From assembly GCA_013054445.1 (NCBI GenBank), contig JAAMPI010001579.1:1-12778 (forward strand): a stretch of DNA of 12,778 nucleotides. Direction: 5' to 3'. The translations under genes were made by a program, and so were the position numbers. Source of the stretch: Cudoniella acicularis (Eukaryota > Ascomycota > Leotiomycetes > Helotiales > Helotiaceae). Shown here one piece after another: positions 1-8,179 of the stretch; the stretch's first letter is position 1; every line of letters starts with the position of its first letter. Below the pieces are notes generated by a model. That model made no database searches, had not been told where the DNA came from, and was given only the letters and a program-made list of their open reading frames with translations.

Positions 1-1
1 C

Positions 2-847
2 CTCCGCCTCTCCGACATGTCCCTCGGCTCCATCTCCCTCCAGGTAATCTCCCACGGGCCCGGCACTCTCTCACCCACCCAATGCGCCGCTGCGAACCTA
101 CAACTTTTCACCGCTGTCTCAGCAAACCCCTCTCGATTCGCAGGCTTCGCCTGCCTGCCCATGGCAGACCCGACTGCTGCCGCTGAAGAGCTAAAAAGTT
201 GTATTAGCGAATATAAATTCGTAGGCGCGCTGATCGATAACCATGTCAACGGTGCTTTCTACGACGGCCCCTCCTACCGCCCCTTCTTCCAAACCGCCCA
301 AGAACTAGATATCCCAATCTACCTCCACCCAACATGGGTCTCCCCCTCCTCCTCCCAACTTTACTCCGGGAACTTCACGCCCGGAGCCTCCGCTAGCATC
401 GGCGCCTCCGGCTTCGGCTGGCACTCCGAAACCGGGATTCACATCTTACGCCTCTTCGCTTCCGGGCTCTTCGATCTCTTTCCAAAATTAAAAATCGTGA
501 TTGGGCATATGGGGGAAATGCTCCCGTTTATGCTGCAGAGGATTTGCGAGTTGAGTATTAGGTGGGGGGAGATAAAGAGGGGGTTTAGGGAGGTGTGGGA
601 TGAGAATATTTGGATTACGACGAGTGGGGTGTGGAGTTTGGATCCGATGGCGTGCATTTTGAGGAATACGAAGATTGAGCATATACTGTACAGCGTTGAT
701 TATCCGTTTGCGAAGAATGAGAGGGGGTTGAAGTGGATAGAGGAGTTGGAAGAGAGTGGTATGGTGAGTAAGGAAGATTTGGAGAAGATTGCGTATAAAA
801 ATGCGGAGAAGTTGTTAGGAGTTAAAGCCGTGTCGTCAAGCATTTGA
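2..847 (+). CDS. Amidohydrolase-2 family metal-dependent decarboxylase/hydrolase, 5' end cut off by the window edge
   Basis: This is a TIM-barrel amidohydrolase of the ACMSD / gamma-resorcylate decarboxylase type, a family that decarboxylates or hydrolyses small aromatic or related acids at a divalent metal. The frame is open from base 2. The first Met (base 17) is not a natural start: the preceding residues RLSD and the following QVISHGPG fit the interior of the family's N-terminal part. Numbering from that Met, likely metal or catalytic residues are His104 (IYLHPTW), His164 (IGHMGEM) and Asp228 (YSVDYPF). The N-terminal ExH metal motif would lie outside the window. The C-terminal run of KI-YKNAEKLLG is typical of the family's last helix. 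The stop is at 845-847, and it converges on the next gene with about 146 bp between. The substrate cannot be told. The second half is strikingly G-rich and the first half C-rich. Confidence 0.9.
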   Translation, partial: LRLSDMSLGSISLQVISHGPGTLSPTQCAAANLQLFTAVSANPSRFAGFACLPMADPTAAAEELKSCISEYKFVGALIDNHVNGAFYDGPSYRPFFQTAQELDIPIYLHPTWVSPSSSQLYSGNFTPGASASIGASGFGWHSETGIHILRLFASGLFDLFPKLKIVIGHMGEMLPFMLQRICELSIRWGEIKRGFREVWDENIWITTSGVWSLDPMACILRNTKIEHILYSVDYPFAKNERGLKWIEELEESGMVSKEDLEKIAYKNAEKLLGVKAVSSSI

Positions 848-993
848 TGTCAAATCACTGAAGGAAGAGAAGATGAGTTGAATTTTCAAAAGCTTTGTAT
901 TACTTTCAGATTCAAGAACCAAACCAGACATCCCATTCCATTTCATCATAACTCCTTTCCTCATATCCAATCCATCAATCATCCAACCCAAAC

Positions 994-2016
994 CTAACCG
1001 AAAACATTCTTCATCCCCCTTCCAATTTTCCTATCCCTCTCATCAAGCTTCTGCTCAACCACTATCCTCGAAACATTCTTCCCATTCCCATCCAACCAAG
1101 AAAACTCCAACAACACCCCCTTTCTCTCCCCCTCCTGAAACTTCCAGGCATCCCAAAGCATTCCGTCACTTTCAAAAAGCACATCATACGCGTCCCTCAT
1201 CTCTGTTGGAATTGTATTTCCATAGAGATCTTTGACCGCTTTTCGAAGAAGGCGCTCGTAAAGCCAGGTCATCTTAGTTGTCATCTCTTGGAATTTGCCT
1301 TTGAGGTCGCTGACTGCTTGTTTCATTTCGGTGTCGAGGCGTCGGAGGCCGCATTTGAAATCCTCTTTTTCTTTTTGGTTTGTTGTTTTGGAGAGGATTT
1401 TGCCGAGGATGCGAGTTTTGGTTGTCTCGATGATGTCGAGATTGTTTTTCAGGGCGGTGATGGATTTGGTCCAGTTGTCGAGGAATTCCATAAATTGAAA
1501 GGAAGGATCGGAGAAGGCAGTGGGGCCCAACGTGCGCTCGATTTCGGCCATTTGGTGCGAGATCTTCATGTAGAAGATGTGAGCAATCTTCTCCATGAAT
1601 TTGTCTTCAACGCCGTCAAAGTCGGCAACTGGGAGAACCTGGTACTGGAGGTTGTCGGTGTGTGTCGCTACATCAGCACTTTTCATAATATGGCTGATCA
1701 TTTCAAAAATTGTCTCGTTAGCTCGTTTCAACGATGGCTCTTGGGTGAGGTCGATCTTGAATTCTGGTTTGGTGGAAATGGGCTCCGGTAGGAAGTCTGA
1801 TTGCTGAAGGGCGAACAGGTGGTATGCCAGCTTTTCGTGGGAGTGAGTGGAATCAGTGGATCCACTCTTGGGGGAGTCGGGTGGGCTGTTGTCCCAGATG
1901 AGGCTCAGGTTGATTTTCATGTTGAGGTGGTTCGCCGTGTTCCAGGGGTTTGCCATATTGTCCAAAGAGGGATCTCGGCTGGATTGAGACTGAGTTGAGG
2001 TGAGAGCTGATTCCAT
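994..2016 (-). CDS. Hypothetical protein, 340 aa, with a helical, coiled-coil-like middle
   Basis: I do not recognise the family. The ORF is uninterrupted and starts at an ATG (Met21 is an alternative). Residues 1-60 are rich in Ser, Thr, Asn and Pro and look disordered. Residues 60-165 are mixed. Residues 170-265 are highly charged and predicted helical, with heptad-like stretches (LDIIETTKTRILGKILSK, LRRLDTEMKQAVSDLKGKF) that suggest a coiled coil. The C-terminus (270-340) has a compact patch with WDAWKF and a strand-like VLLEFSWLDG segment, ending in a basic tail. There is no signal peptide or membrane segment. Its 3' end faces the amidohydrolase gene. It is probably a real fungus-specific gene: the codon pattern and the C-rich to G-rich switch match the neighbouring genes, whereas the ORF on the opposite strand at 1288-1791 is its shadow. 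Confidence 0.7.
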   Translation of the reverse strand: MESALTSTQSQSSRDPSLDNMANPWNTANHLNMKINLSLIWDNSPPDSPKSGSTDSTHSHEKLAYHLFALQQSDFLPEPISTKPEFKIDLTQEPSLKRANETIFEMISHIMKSADVATHTDNLQYQVLPVADFDGVEDKFMEKIAHIFYMKISHQMAEIERTLGPTAFSDPSFQFMEFLDNWTKSITALKNNLDIIETTKTRILGKILSKTTNQKEKEDFKCGLRRLDTEMKQAVSDLKGKFQEMTTKMTWLYERLLRKAVKDLYGNTIPTEMRDAYDVLFESDGMLWDAWKFQEGERKGVLLEFSWLDGNGKNVSRIVVEQKLDERDRKIGRGMKNVFG

Positions 2017-2043
2017 TTTGGGAGAGGTTTCATTTGAATTGAC

Positions 2044-2120
2044 CTTGAAGTGAAGTGAAGTAAAGACCGGTTGTATCTGGGTAGAAGTTTCGCGTTAGTG
2101 AAGCTTGAAGTGAAGTGAAG
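2044..2120. repeat. Two copies of a GAAGT triple repeat, 60 bp apart
   Basis: The 17-base word CTTGAAGTGAAGTGAAG occurs at 2044-2060 and again, identical, at 2104-2120, exactly 60 bp apart. Each copy contains three GAAGT units. The pair lies 28 and 88 bp upstream of the start codon of the minus-strand 340-aa gene, where it reads as ACTTC repeats on the coding strand. It could be a local 60-bp duplication in the leader or promoter, or a regulatory site pair. The sequence alone cannot decide. Confidence 0.7.
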
Positions 2121-2295
2121 ACCATTTTGGTAACTGTGAGCGAACTGCAACAAAAAGAAAACGAGATGAGAAGACAAGTTCAGATATTTAAACACACGAT
2201 TTGACACTTGTGGTCGGTACCAATCTTTCACAATTGGCACTTAAGGCAGAGCAATTGAGGTTGACTGTGGGGTCAAGTAACTTGAATAGGCATCG

Positions 2296-2575
2296 TGAAC
2301 TATCAAATGGAATTTTATTTCATAATAGTGATAGAAGAATACCGTAATATGTGGTAGTTGACCAACTTGATGTGGACTAAGTGAGCTATGGAACCAGGCT
2401 ATGCCACAAATTTGTAGTCACATTTACGACTAAGAAATGAAGCCATTGTGACGGCGATGGGATAGATACATCTAGTAGCATTATGAGCTATAAAATGCTG
2501 CGTTGTGGAATTATGACAGAATAATCTCGCAATGTGTAGTTGACTAACTTCATGTGGTGTGGACTAGGAGAATTA
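2296..2575. repeat. Diverged direct repeat, two units of about 90 bp
   Basis: Unit A (about 2296-2390) and unit B (about 2483-2575) align with small gaps. The best-kept core is GTAGTTGACCAACTTGATGT in A (2354-2373) against GTAGTTGACTAACTTCATGT in B (2536-2555). Both are followed by TGGACTA and both are preceded by CTATCAAATG / CTATAAAATG-like words. The units start about 187 bp apart. This could be a decayed tandem duplication or the remains of a small non-coding repeat element. No terminal inverted repeats or coding potential were seen. Confidence 0.5.
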
Positions 2576-2980
2576 TAGTCTGGGGAAGATCGATCATCGA
2601 CCCAGATTTCCAAAATCTGGTAACCGATCACACGGAAACATGAAAAAACAACGGGAAAACCCATATGAAAAATTTCCCCTCGAATATGGGCAAGAAAATG
2701 ATATGGAGTCATACGAATGACAGCGATGATTTCACTACAAACCTCCGGTGGGGGACGAAGCATCAAGGTAAGTTCTCATAGGTAAAACGAAACACACGTA
2801 GCTATCGTGAACATCATTCCAGAAAAAAAAAGAACCCCAAAATGACGCCGATGTAAAAGCTCCACGGAAGGGACTTGCACGGTGGTGTCCCTGCCTGACT
2901 CACTGACAACAGGCGTGGAGAAACGGAGAGAACAACCTCACCGCAACACTATACTGCAGTACTTCAACAAACCACACAAT

Positions 2981-3163
2981 CTACCTTCCTTTATTATAAG
3001 GACTTGAATAATCCAAATTCTCTTCAAAAAGATGCTCTTCGTGTGGATAATTCTCCAACCCCTTCTTTCGGGCGAGTCTTTGGATTTTTGCAATTGCAGT
3101 TGCGTTTTCATCTGGACCTTCCCCTTTACGGTTAAGACACAGATTCTGGAAACCACGTTTCAT
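2981..3163 (-). CDS. Possible small ORF or terminal exon, 60 aa, unknown
   Basis: I do not recognise this sequence. The peptide is hydrophilic and charged (DENATAIAKIQRLARKKGL, then NYPHEEHLFEENLDYSS), and its composition looks more coding-like than the other short frames nearby. Upstream of the ATG the frame stays open back to a CTTAG at about 3190, which could act as a splice acceptor, so this might be the last exon of a lost or unrecognised gene. No upstream exon, donor site or homology supports that firmly. It is weakly supported and could be chance. Confidence 0.2.
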   Translation of the reverse strand: MKRGFQNLCLNRKGEGPDENATAIAKIQRLARKKGLENYPHEEHLFEENLDYSSPYNKGR

Positions 3164-3481
3164 GGAGCCACGGGTCCGCCCGTTTTCATACTAAGGTAGG
3201 TATGATCTAGCCCTGACATGTGAAAAGGGTTTTGAACACACGTGGCAACGGGCACGAGCATTTGATCGGTGCTATATGTAAATATTGTAGACCAATAATT
3301 CGGCCTTTGCAAAATGGTAGTAAAGGACATTGTTTGGTTGCTTGCTGTTTCTAAGGATCATGAATTCTTAGTACAATTTATTTTCCCCTACAGATTTCTA
3401 ATAATAATTCACCACTTGTAGTAAGATTACTTTTTAAGTTCTATGATCTATCGTCCCGTTCTCCACGTATCTCTTCCTGTA
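3164..3481. other. Intergenic, left flank of the transposon
   Basis: No coding region, RNA gene or repeat was recognised in this 320-bp AT-rich stretch. Its dinucleotide use is ordinary, and it gives way abruptly at about 3482 to sequence rich in TA and poor in CA and TG. A TA dinucleotide at 3480-3481 immediately precedes the GC-rich word AGTCCGTGCCCCCAGTGGG, as expected for a Tc1/mariner-type element inserted at TA. Confidence 0.5.
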
Positions 3482-3504
3482 AGTCCGTGCCCCCAGTGGG
3501 ACAC

Positions 3505-4452
3505 NTCGCTNAGCTCACCGCCACTCCCCACNNNCCCACTTTAAANAATTATATCTTTACAACNCCTTATTTAATTTNCTTTAAATTTNNTANANNTTTT
3601 ANNTCGATNNTAAAGAGTATATATANNNAAGAAGANGTNATANNAGNNCTNNANGANATCGTAAANAGCGCNTCTNTANNAAAAGCTNGTCTNGACTATA
3701 GAGTTCNGAAGATCTATACTTTAGAATCGTNTTAANNGCCNCGANTCNCNTCANGAAGCNNCTATACCTNNTNAAAAGCTTTCCCNGNTTNAGGAANAAC
3801 GTTTAACCGACTANGTACTAGTCTAGGAGAGCCTAGGGCTTTNCCCTACTCATTCGCAAATCAAGGACTTCGNNTAGCGGATATTAGCCGTANNAGGAGA
3901 CACTACTACACTTAGAAAACGNTAGATANAAGGCTTCCTTAAACAGAATCNNATTCTATAGACTAAAAAGCAACTTNAAATTGATTCTNTNNNTNTTAAT
4001 AGNGCTATAACCGANATAATNAAGNCCTGGTTTAACAAATTAGAGGTNCCTATAATTAAGGCTATTAAGNCNNCGAATCGTTAGAATATAGACGAANCTA
4101 GNATTATAGAAGGCNAGGGGGTTAATAGCCTAGTNGTTAGTAATAAGNANCNNCGNTTTNTTTAAAGGAAANAGCCTAGATNAAAGGCCTAGACCTCTTT
4201 TATTAANTNTATCTCCGCTATAGGGGCTACGCTTACCCTATTNGTTATATTNAAAGNAAAGACGGTATAACAACAGTGGTTTCCTACGACTCTTNANATC
4301 TTTNAACAGTANNAGTTTACTACTACTNAAAACGGCTAGACTANNAACGATATAGNACTTNAATAGCTGTNNAAGNTNTTTATTCCTCGGACGGCCNCNC
4401 AGGACCCCTAAGAGCCTCGATTACTTATATTAGACGGCCACGGAAGTCANNA
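3505..4452. other. Cluster of about 110 ambiguous (N) base calls
   Basis: Single, double or triple N calls are scattered through the left two thirds of the transposon and nowhere else in the window. They are not one gap. Several sit where the reading frame predicts a base that RIP would change. Examples are a -AG codon after GGC where the family can have Gln (about 4115), and a G-A codon near 4356 where C or T would give Ala or Val. This suggests a consensus built over several copies of the element that differ at mutated sites, rather than random low quality. That reading is inference. Confidence 0.7.
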
Positions 4453-4950
4453 GACTACGGAATTTATATATAAATACTTTAAGTATAATATATATTTCTT
4501 ATTTCTACCTCTATATTCGTTATACGTCTTATAACCCTTAGATCTATTGGTGTTTTCCCCCCTAAAGAGCACCTACCATAAAGAGCTTAATAACCTAAGC
4601 CTTTTAACTGATTCTATACTAATTAGAAAGCGGAACTTCTTGATTTACTATTAGAAAGCTTAAGAGGAGAGTCTTATACCTCGAAATATTAGAGCGGGGT
4701 AGCAGGCTTTAGGTTTATAGCCGACTAATATAGCGAAGCCCTTGATAAGTCGGTTACTATTAGAAAATAGCAATAATACTAAGGAACCGACTTCGTACGA
4801 CACTATCAAGGAATGAGGACTCGTATAGAGTGAGAATATATCTCTAGAACCCTAGGAAACCCCTCGGGTAGCACGGGATATACAAAGACAGGCTGAGACG
4901 ATTACCCGATTAGGCGAGCCTGATCTTCTAACTCGTCGTCTATTCTTTAG
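3610..4950 (+). pseudogene. Dead Fot1/pogo DDE transposase, catalytic Asp triad still in frame
   Basis: From about 3980 onward one frame (codons starting at positions equal to 2 mod 3) carries the family hallmarks in order. These are IDS, then WF-KLEVP, the first catalytic Asp in N-ID-E (4091-4093), TSFI and SIS-IGA, VIFKGKTV, QQWFP, the second Asp in LLILDGHGS (4433-4435), YFLFLP, PLDLLVFSPLKS with the third Asp (4541-4543), KELNNLSLLTDS, and PTNIAKPL. The last two Asp are 35 residues apart. At least ten codons are stops. Nearly all sit where the family has Trp or Gln: TGG to TAG (4082-4084 and others) or CAA to TAA, as in VLQPLD. The N-terminal DNA-binding part (3610-3980) is blurred by N calls and seems to change frame near 3706. 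Family length is about 500-550 aa; roughly 450 codons remain. Confidence 0.85.
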
Positions 4951-5800
4951 TATTTTTCAAGTAACATGACCTTCGTTAACGGCTCCTAGGGTCGCCTACG
5001 GATGTCATTGGTCGCCAGAGGCTCTAGGTTATTTTTGAGTCAAGTAAGCGGTTAAAACGGAGGTAGAGAGCTTGCTATACTTACATGTCTCCCCCCCTTT
5101 GTGCTACGCAAGCTCTCTTTTAAACTCTTTTTCCCCCTGTGGGGAGACCCCCTAAACCCCCCTTTTCGTGCTGCGGTAGCTTACTGGAACTTAAGGTGGT
5201 TTCTGCGCGCGGCAGCGAGTGCAAGCCTTTAAATCCATAGTGTTGAGGATATATTAAGCAGTGGAGGTAGAACTCCGTAGAAGCAGTGGCGCGAAGGCCG
5301 AAATGTATAGAGCGTACAGGGAACCATATGTTGGAATTTTGCGTTTTACGCCTTCATACCATTAACAACCTTATTTGATCTTTATAGTTACCTCAAGGGG
5401 CTTGAATCGCGCTCTAATTAATATGGGCGAAATAGTGGATTGTGACACCTGTTGCAGCGGCTAATGAGTAAGGAGTTATACGCTTTAATTTTAGTGGTGG
5501 GGCGAGGCACTCATTTATACTAGAAGGAAAGTTTGATAGGAGTATTAAACAATAATAGAAATATTTCTCAAAGATAATAAGATGAGTAAAACGGAGGGTT
5601 TTATTATTACTAATTGTAAAAAGACTATGTGGTTATTCAAACTTGAAATACTAGACTTTTTGAGGTGTTCAAATCGAGAATATTGATACGTGTACGGCTC
5701 CTAGGAGTATAATTTCATGGGGGCTGAGGGGATAAACGGAGGTATCAGAAGTGAGCTATATGTAGTACGCAGTAAGGATTATCATTAAGAACTTAAGAAT
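4951..5800. other. Intergenic region between the transposon and the HET gene
   Basis: No gene was recognised. The first part (to about 5060) is a transition from RIP-like to ordinary composition and may include undetected transposon tail. Positions 5065-5148 hold two interlocked inverted repeats. From 5180 to 5800 the sequence is ordinary AT-rich DNA with frequent stops in all frames. The word ACGGCTCCTAGG occurs at both 4979-4990 and 5694-5705, about 700 bp apart, in the same orientation. This may be chance. The HET gene's stop codon is at 5801, so its 3' untranslated region probably lies at the right end of this stretch. Confidence 0.5.
5065..5148. repeat. Two interlocked inverted repeats (pseudoknot-like order)
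   Basis: AGAGAGCTTGC at 5065-5075 is perfectly complementary to GCAAGCTCTCT at 5108-5118. GTCTCCCC at about 5087-5094 is complementary to GGGGAGAC at 5141-5148. The arms alternate (A, B, A', B'), so both stems together would form an H-type pseudoknot if transcribed. Alternatively one pair could be decayed ends of a small transposable element. The 11-bp arm is longer than expected by chance at this spacing; the 8-bp arm is weaker. Confidence 0.45.
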
Positions 5801-8179
5801 TTAGCAAAGAATCACATCTTCCACCTTATACTCCCCCCTTTCCACAGCAGCCATCACCTCTCCACCCATAAAACCCTCGACAAAACCCTCACCAACCACC
5901 TCCAACGCACCTCCCTCTCCACAATCTCTCAACACAACAGGCATACTCGCTCCAAACAATACCCAAACCTCATCAGCCTCTCCCGCCACCGCAGGCACTA
6001 ACGCAAAATACCCATTCTTCAGCACAGCAACCCTTCTTCCAACTATATTAGCGTTTAGTGTCGCCATCTCCACTTTACTTACCTCTCTTTCCCCTCCCCC
6101 TTCCAAAGGCTCAAACCCAGACCCTTCTTTGGGGAAATACTCCTTGAGCGGTTTTCCGCAGATGAAGAAGGAAGCTAGGGTCCGCCGTAGGATTTCTAGT
6201 TGGCACAGATTATCGATACCAAGAACCTTCTTCCACGAAGGCTCAATGCTCATTTCTGCCGCTAGGCAAATTAATGGCAAATCTGCTTCGCGGAGGAATT
6301 TCTCAACGTTGAAATCGGGGGAGTGAGGACACCAGGGCACTTTGAAGATAACTTCACTTAGTGGACTGTCTCTTGCTGTAGAGGAGGGAGCCATGGAAAT
6401 AGTCGCTATCAGCGCTTGAGTTATAGACTTTTCGTCATCGCCGTAGGGATTGCAGGTTGTAGAAGGCTGCACGACGCGACTCGGGGAAAGTGATGTAGGG
6501 GCCTTTCCAGTCACGGGTGTGCCTTCTGCTGAGAAACCATCGATAGAGCCGAGCTTGATGCCTTTGCAGTGTAGGAATTTCCCATCCTGAGAGAAGGAGA
6601 TGGGTGCCCTTTTATAAGCGTCTGCCCTTGCAGGGACTTCACTTTTGCTACCACTACCAGCAGCAGCACCACCAGCGAGAAAATCCCGCCAGCGCGAATA
6701 CGTTTCCACCCCATGATTAGCGATGGAACCTCGCTCATGAAAAGTGTAATAGCGATCGAATCCCCTGGTCCAGTCGGCAGCCCAAGTAGGCCTCGTATCT
6801 TGTTTCTGATTAACATAGAAGATCGTATCGAGATTTTGCGTCTGCTCAATAATCATTCTTGTGAACGAGGCAAACACTTCTGCCGGCTTGCTGTCGTAGT
6901 TAACTTCCACCTTGTCGGAAAGAAGTGGAGGCATGAGACCTAGCATGCCATAAATATGATCGAGCGGATTTGTAGCTTTAGCCGTCATCCCTAGGCTTAA
7001 GACCGAAAGTGCCATGGTTAGGCTGTTCTTGGAAGCGTCGTGATGGAGTGTTTGACGACTGACGGTTTTTAGAGCGTCGAAGCGACTCAGTATACCACTG
7101 GCATTTATATCTGCATGTTTGGAAAATACGGCTTCAGGTACGCCGTCTGCGATTATATTTTGCGCTTCTAATGAGATGAAGAGCCATACCATGCGGAAAT
7201 CGTGCAGGTAAACCGATGAGCGATCACAGGTTACGATGATAGGATCAGCTGCTAGTGCGATTTCTTGAATCACCCACAAGCGTCTCCAATAGGGGTGATA
7301 TCCCATCGACCAGATCGCAGCAAAGAGTTGCGGCAGGAGGCCATGGCTCGCTCCTGCTTGTTGCTGCTTAAATGTCGAGTATTTTATCCCCTTGCTAATT
7401 GCCGGCGCAAGTGTGCGGATAAATGTAAATACTTCTTCCACTTTTTCGAGCTCTACTCCATTTCCTAGGGAAACGATAACGCTAAAAGCTTTCGAGTAGA
7501 TCTCTCGCATGCGCTTCACTTCTCTTGCGCGTTCTTCCATGTCCTCCTGATTAATGCAAATTGCGTCAACCCAGATTTTGGGCGCTGAACTTGCTTCTTC
7601 GCCAGCTTCTTTTTGGGTGAAGACAGATTGTACATTCTTCAGCGCGGCGTCGAGATTCTCAGTTACCGGAAAGGGAAAGCCGTTTAGGATTATTTTGTGT
7701 GTAAGTGAAGCGGTTCCCCACATGTAGGAGATGGCGATGTAGTCTCCCCATGTGTAGCGGAAACATGATGGTGAGAATACAGGGAGTTTTTCTTCTTCAT
7801 TGGAAGAAGTAGGCGGTGTTTTATGGATTTTCCATTGTTGGAGTTTGGTTTGTGGTGGTGTTTCGATGGGTAGGCCTTTGGCCCATTCGACGTATTCTGC
7901 CGTGTGGGATAATAATGATATGTGCTCTAGGGAGCAACGGATTGGTTCGTTGGCGTCGCCTGTTAGAGGTGGGAGAAGTGAGAGAAGGCGTAGTTCACTT
8001 CGGTCCAAATCGAGAGGCTGGTAATTGAAAACCCGCTCCTGCGGAGAGTGGTCAACAGGTGAACCCTCCGTAGGTAGTGGTATATGTGCCGCGGCCTCCG
8101 ACATACTTCTCGGTGTGAGGAAAGCGGACCACGATGCCCAGATAGCGTAGCGTTGCGTTGATGACAAGTTTCGCAACAT
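5801..8179 (-). CDS. Heterokaryon incompatibility (HET) domain protein, 792 aa
   Basis: HET proteins take part in fungal nonself recognition and programmed cell death after fusion of unlike hyphae. Many family members have no known partner. The frame extends to 8221, but that codon is TTG. The first ATG is at 8179 (a second, starting MSEAAAH, is at 8104). Counting from 8179, the HET domain spans about residues 147-306, with its three signature blocks YIAISYMWG (147), KIWVDAICINQ (201) and YWRRLWVIQE (297). The C-terminus carries the block usual in fungal HET proteins (FALVPAVAGEADEVWVLFG, then VVLRDCGEG and GFVEGFMGGEVM). No NACHT, STAND, patatin or membrane segment is seen. It is uninterrupted and intronless, with no excess of RIP-type stops although a dead transposon lies about 850 bp downstream. 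Confidence 0.93.
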   Translation of the reverse strand: MLRNLSSTQRYAIWASWSAFLTPRSMSEAAAHIPLPTEGSPVDHSPQERVFNYQPLDLDRSELRLLSLLPPLTGDANEPIRCSLEHISLLSHTAEYVEWAKGLPIETPPQTKLQQWKIHKTPPTSSNEEEKLPVFSPSCFRYTWGDYIAISYMWGTASLTHKIILNGFPFPVTENLDAALKNVQSVFTQKEAGEEASSAPKIWVDAICINQEDMEERAREVKRMREIYSKAFSVIVSLGNGVELEKVEEVFTFIRTLAPAISKGIKYSTFKQQQAGASHGLLPQLFAAIWSMGYHPYWRRLWVIQEIALAADPIIVTCDRSSVYLHDFRMVWLFISLEAQNIIADGVPEAVFSKHADINASGILSRFDALKTVSRQTLHHDASKNSLTMALSVLSLGMTAKATNPLDHIYGMLGLMPPLLSDKVEVNYDSKPAEVFASFTRMIIEQTQNLDTIFYVNQKQDTRPTWAADWTRGFDRYYTFHERGSIANHGVETYSRWRDFLAGGAAAGSGSKSEVPARADAYKRAPISFSQDGKFLHCKGIKLGSIDGFSAEGTPVTGKAPTSLSPSRVVQPSTTCNPYGDDEKSITQALIATISMAPSSTARDSPLSEVIFKVPWCPHSPDFNVEKFLREADLPLICLAAEMSIEPSWKKVLGIDNLCQLEILRRTLASFFICGKPLKEYFPKEGSGFEPLEGGGEREVSKVEMATLNANIVGRRVAVLKNGYFALVPAVAGEADEVWVLFGASMPVVLRDCGEGGALEVVGEGFVEGFMGGEVMAAVERGEYKVEDVILC

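Larger units (their letters stand above)
2017..2980. other. Intergenic region, upstream of the 340-aa gene, no convincing gene
   Basis: This 960-bp stretch is AT-rich and carries stops in all frames at normal density. The longest ORFs (2488-2766 minus, 92 aa; 1917-2240 minus, 107 aa, overlapping the 340-aa gene out of frame) have no recognisable motif and ordinary random composition. It holds the GAAGT repeat pair next to the gene start, a diverged direct repeat at 2296-2575, and an A9 run at about 2822. CA and TG dinucleotides look normal here, so it does not share the RIP-like decay seen further right. Confidence 0.6.
3482..4950 (+). mobile_element. Fot1/pogo-type (Tc1/mariner superfamily) DNA transposon remnant, RIP-degraded
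   Basis: The body encodes a recognisable but dead DDE transposase of the fungal Fot1/pogo type. The likely left end is at 3482, just after a TA at 3480-3481, starting AGTCCGTGCCCCCAGTGGG. I could not find the matching inverted end on the right. Recognisable coding sequence stops near 4950, so the right end is either truncated or too decayed to see. Across the element TA is very common while CA and TG are scarce, the signature of RIP (C to T at CpA on either strand). That signature fades after about 4950. The flanking sequence is not affected in the same way. Confidence 0.85.

Noticed and set aside
1288..1791. 167-aa plus-strand ORF opposite the 340-aa gene
   Set aside because: It is the antisense shadow of the minus-strand gene, rich in Phe, Gly and Val as expected from reversed codons, with no recognisable motif.
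1917..2240. 107-aa minus-strand ORF at the 5' end of the 340-aa gene
   Set aside because: It overlaps the better-supported gene in another frame and runs through the GAAGT repeats. No family features were seen.
2488..2766. 92-aa minus-strand ORF
   Set aside because: Composition is unremarkable, there is no motif, and it overlaps a diverged non-coding repeat. Likely chance.
5083..5110. Right inverted end of the transposon (ACATGTCTCCC compared with the inverse of the left end)
   Set aside because: Only about 8 of the first 11 bases agree, and the match then breaks down, which is not enough to call an inverted end.
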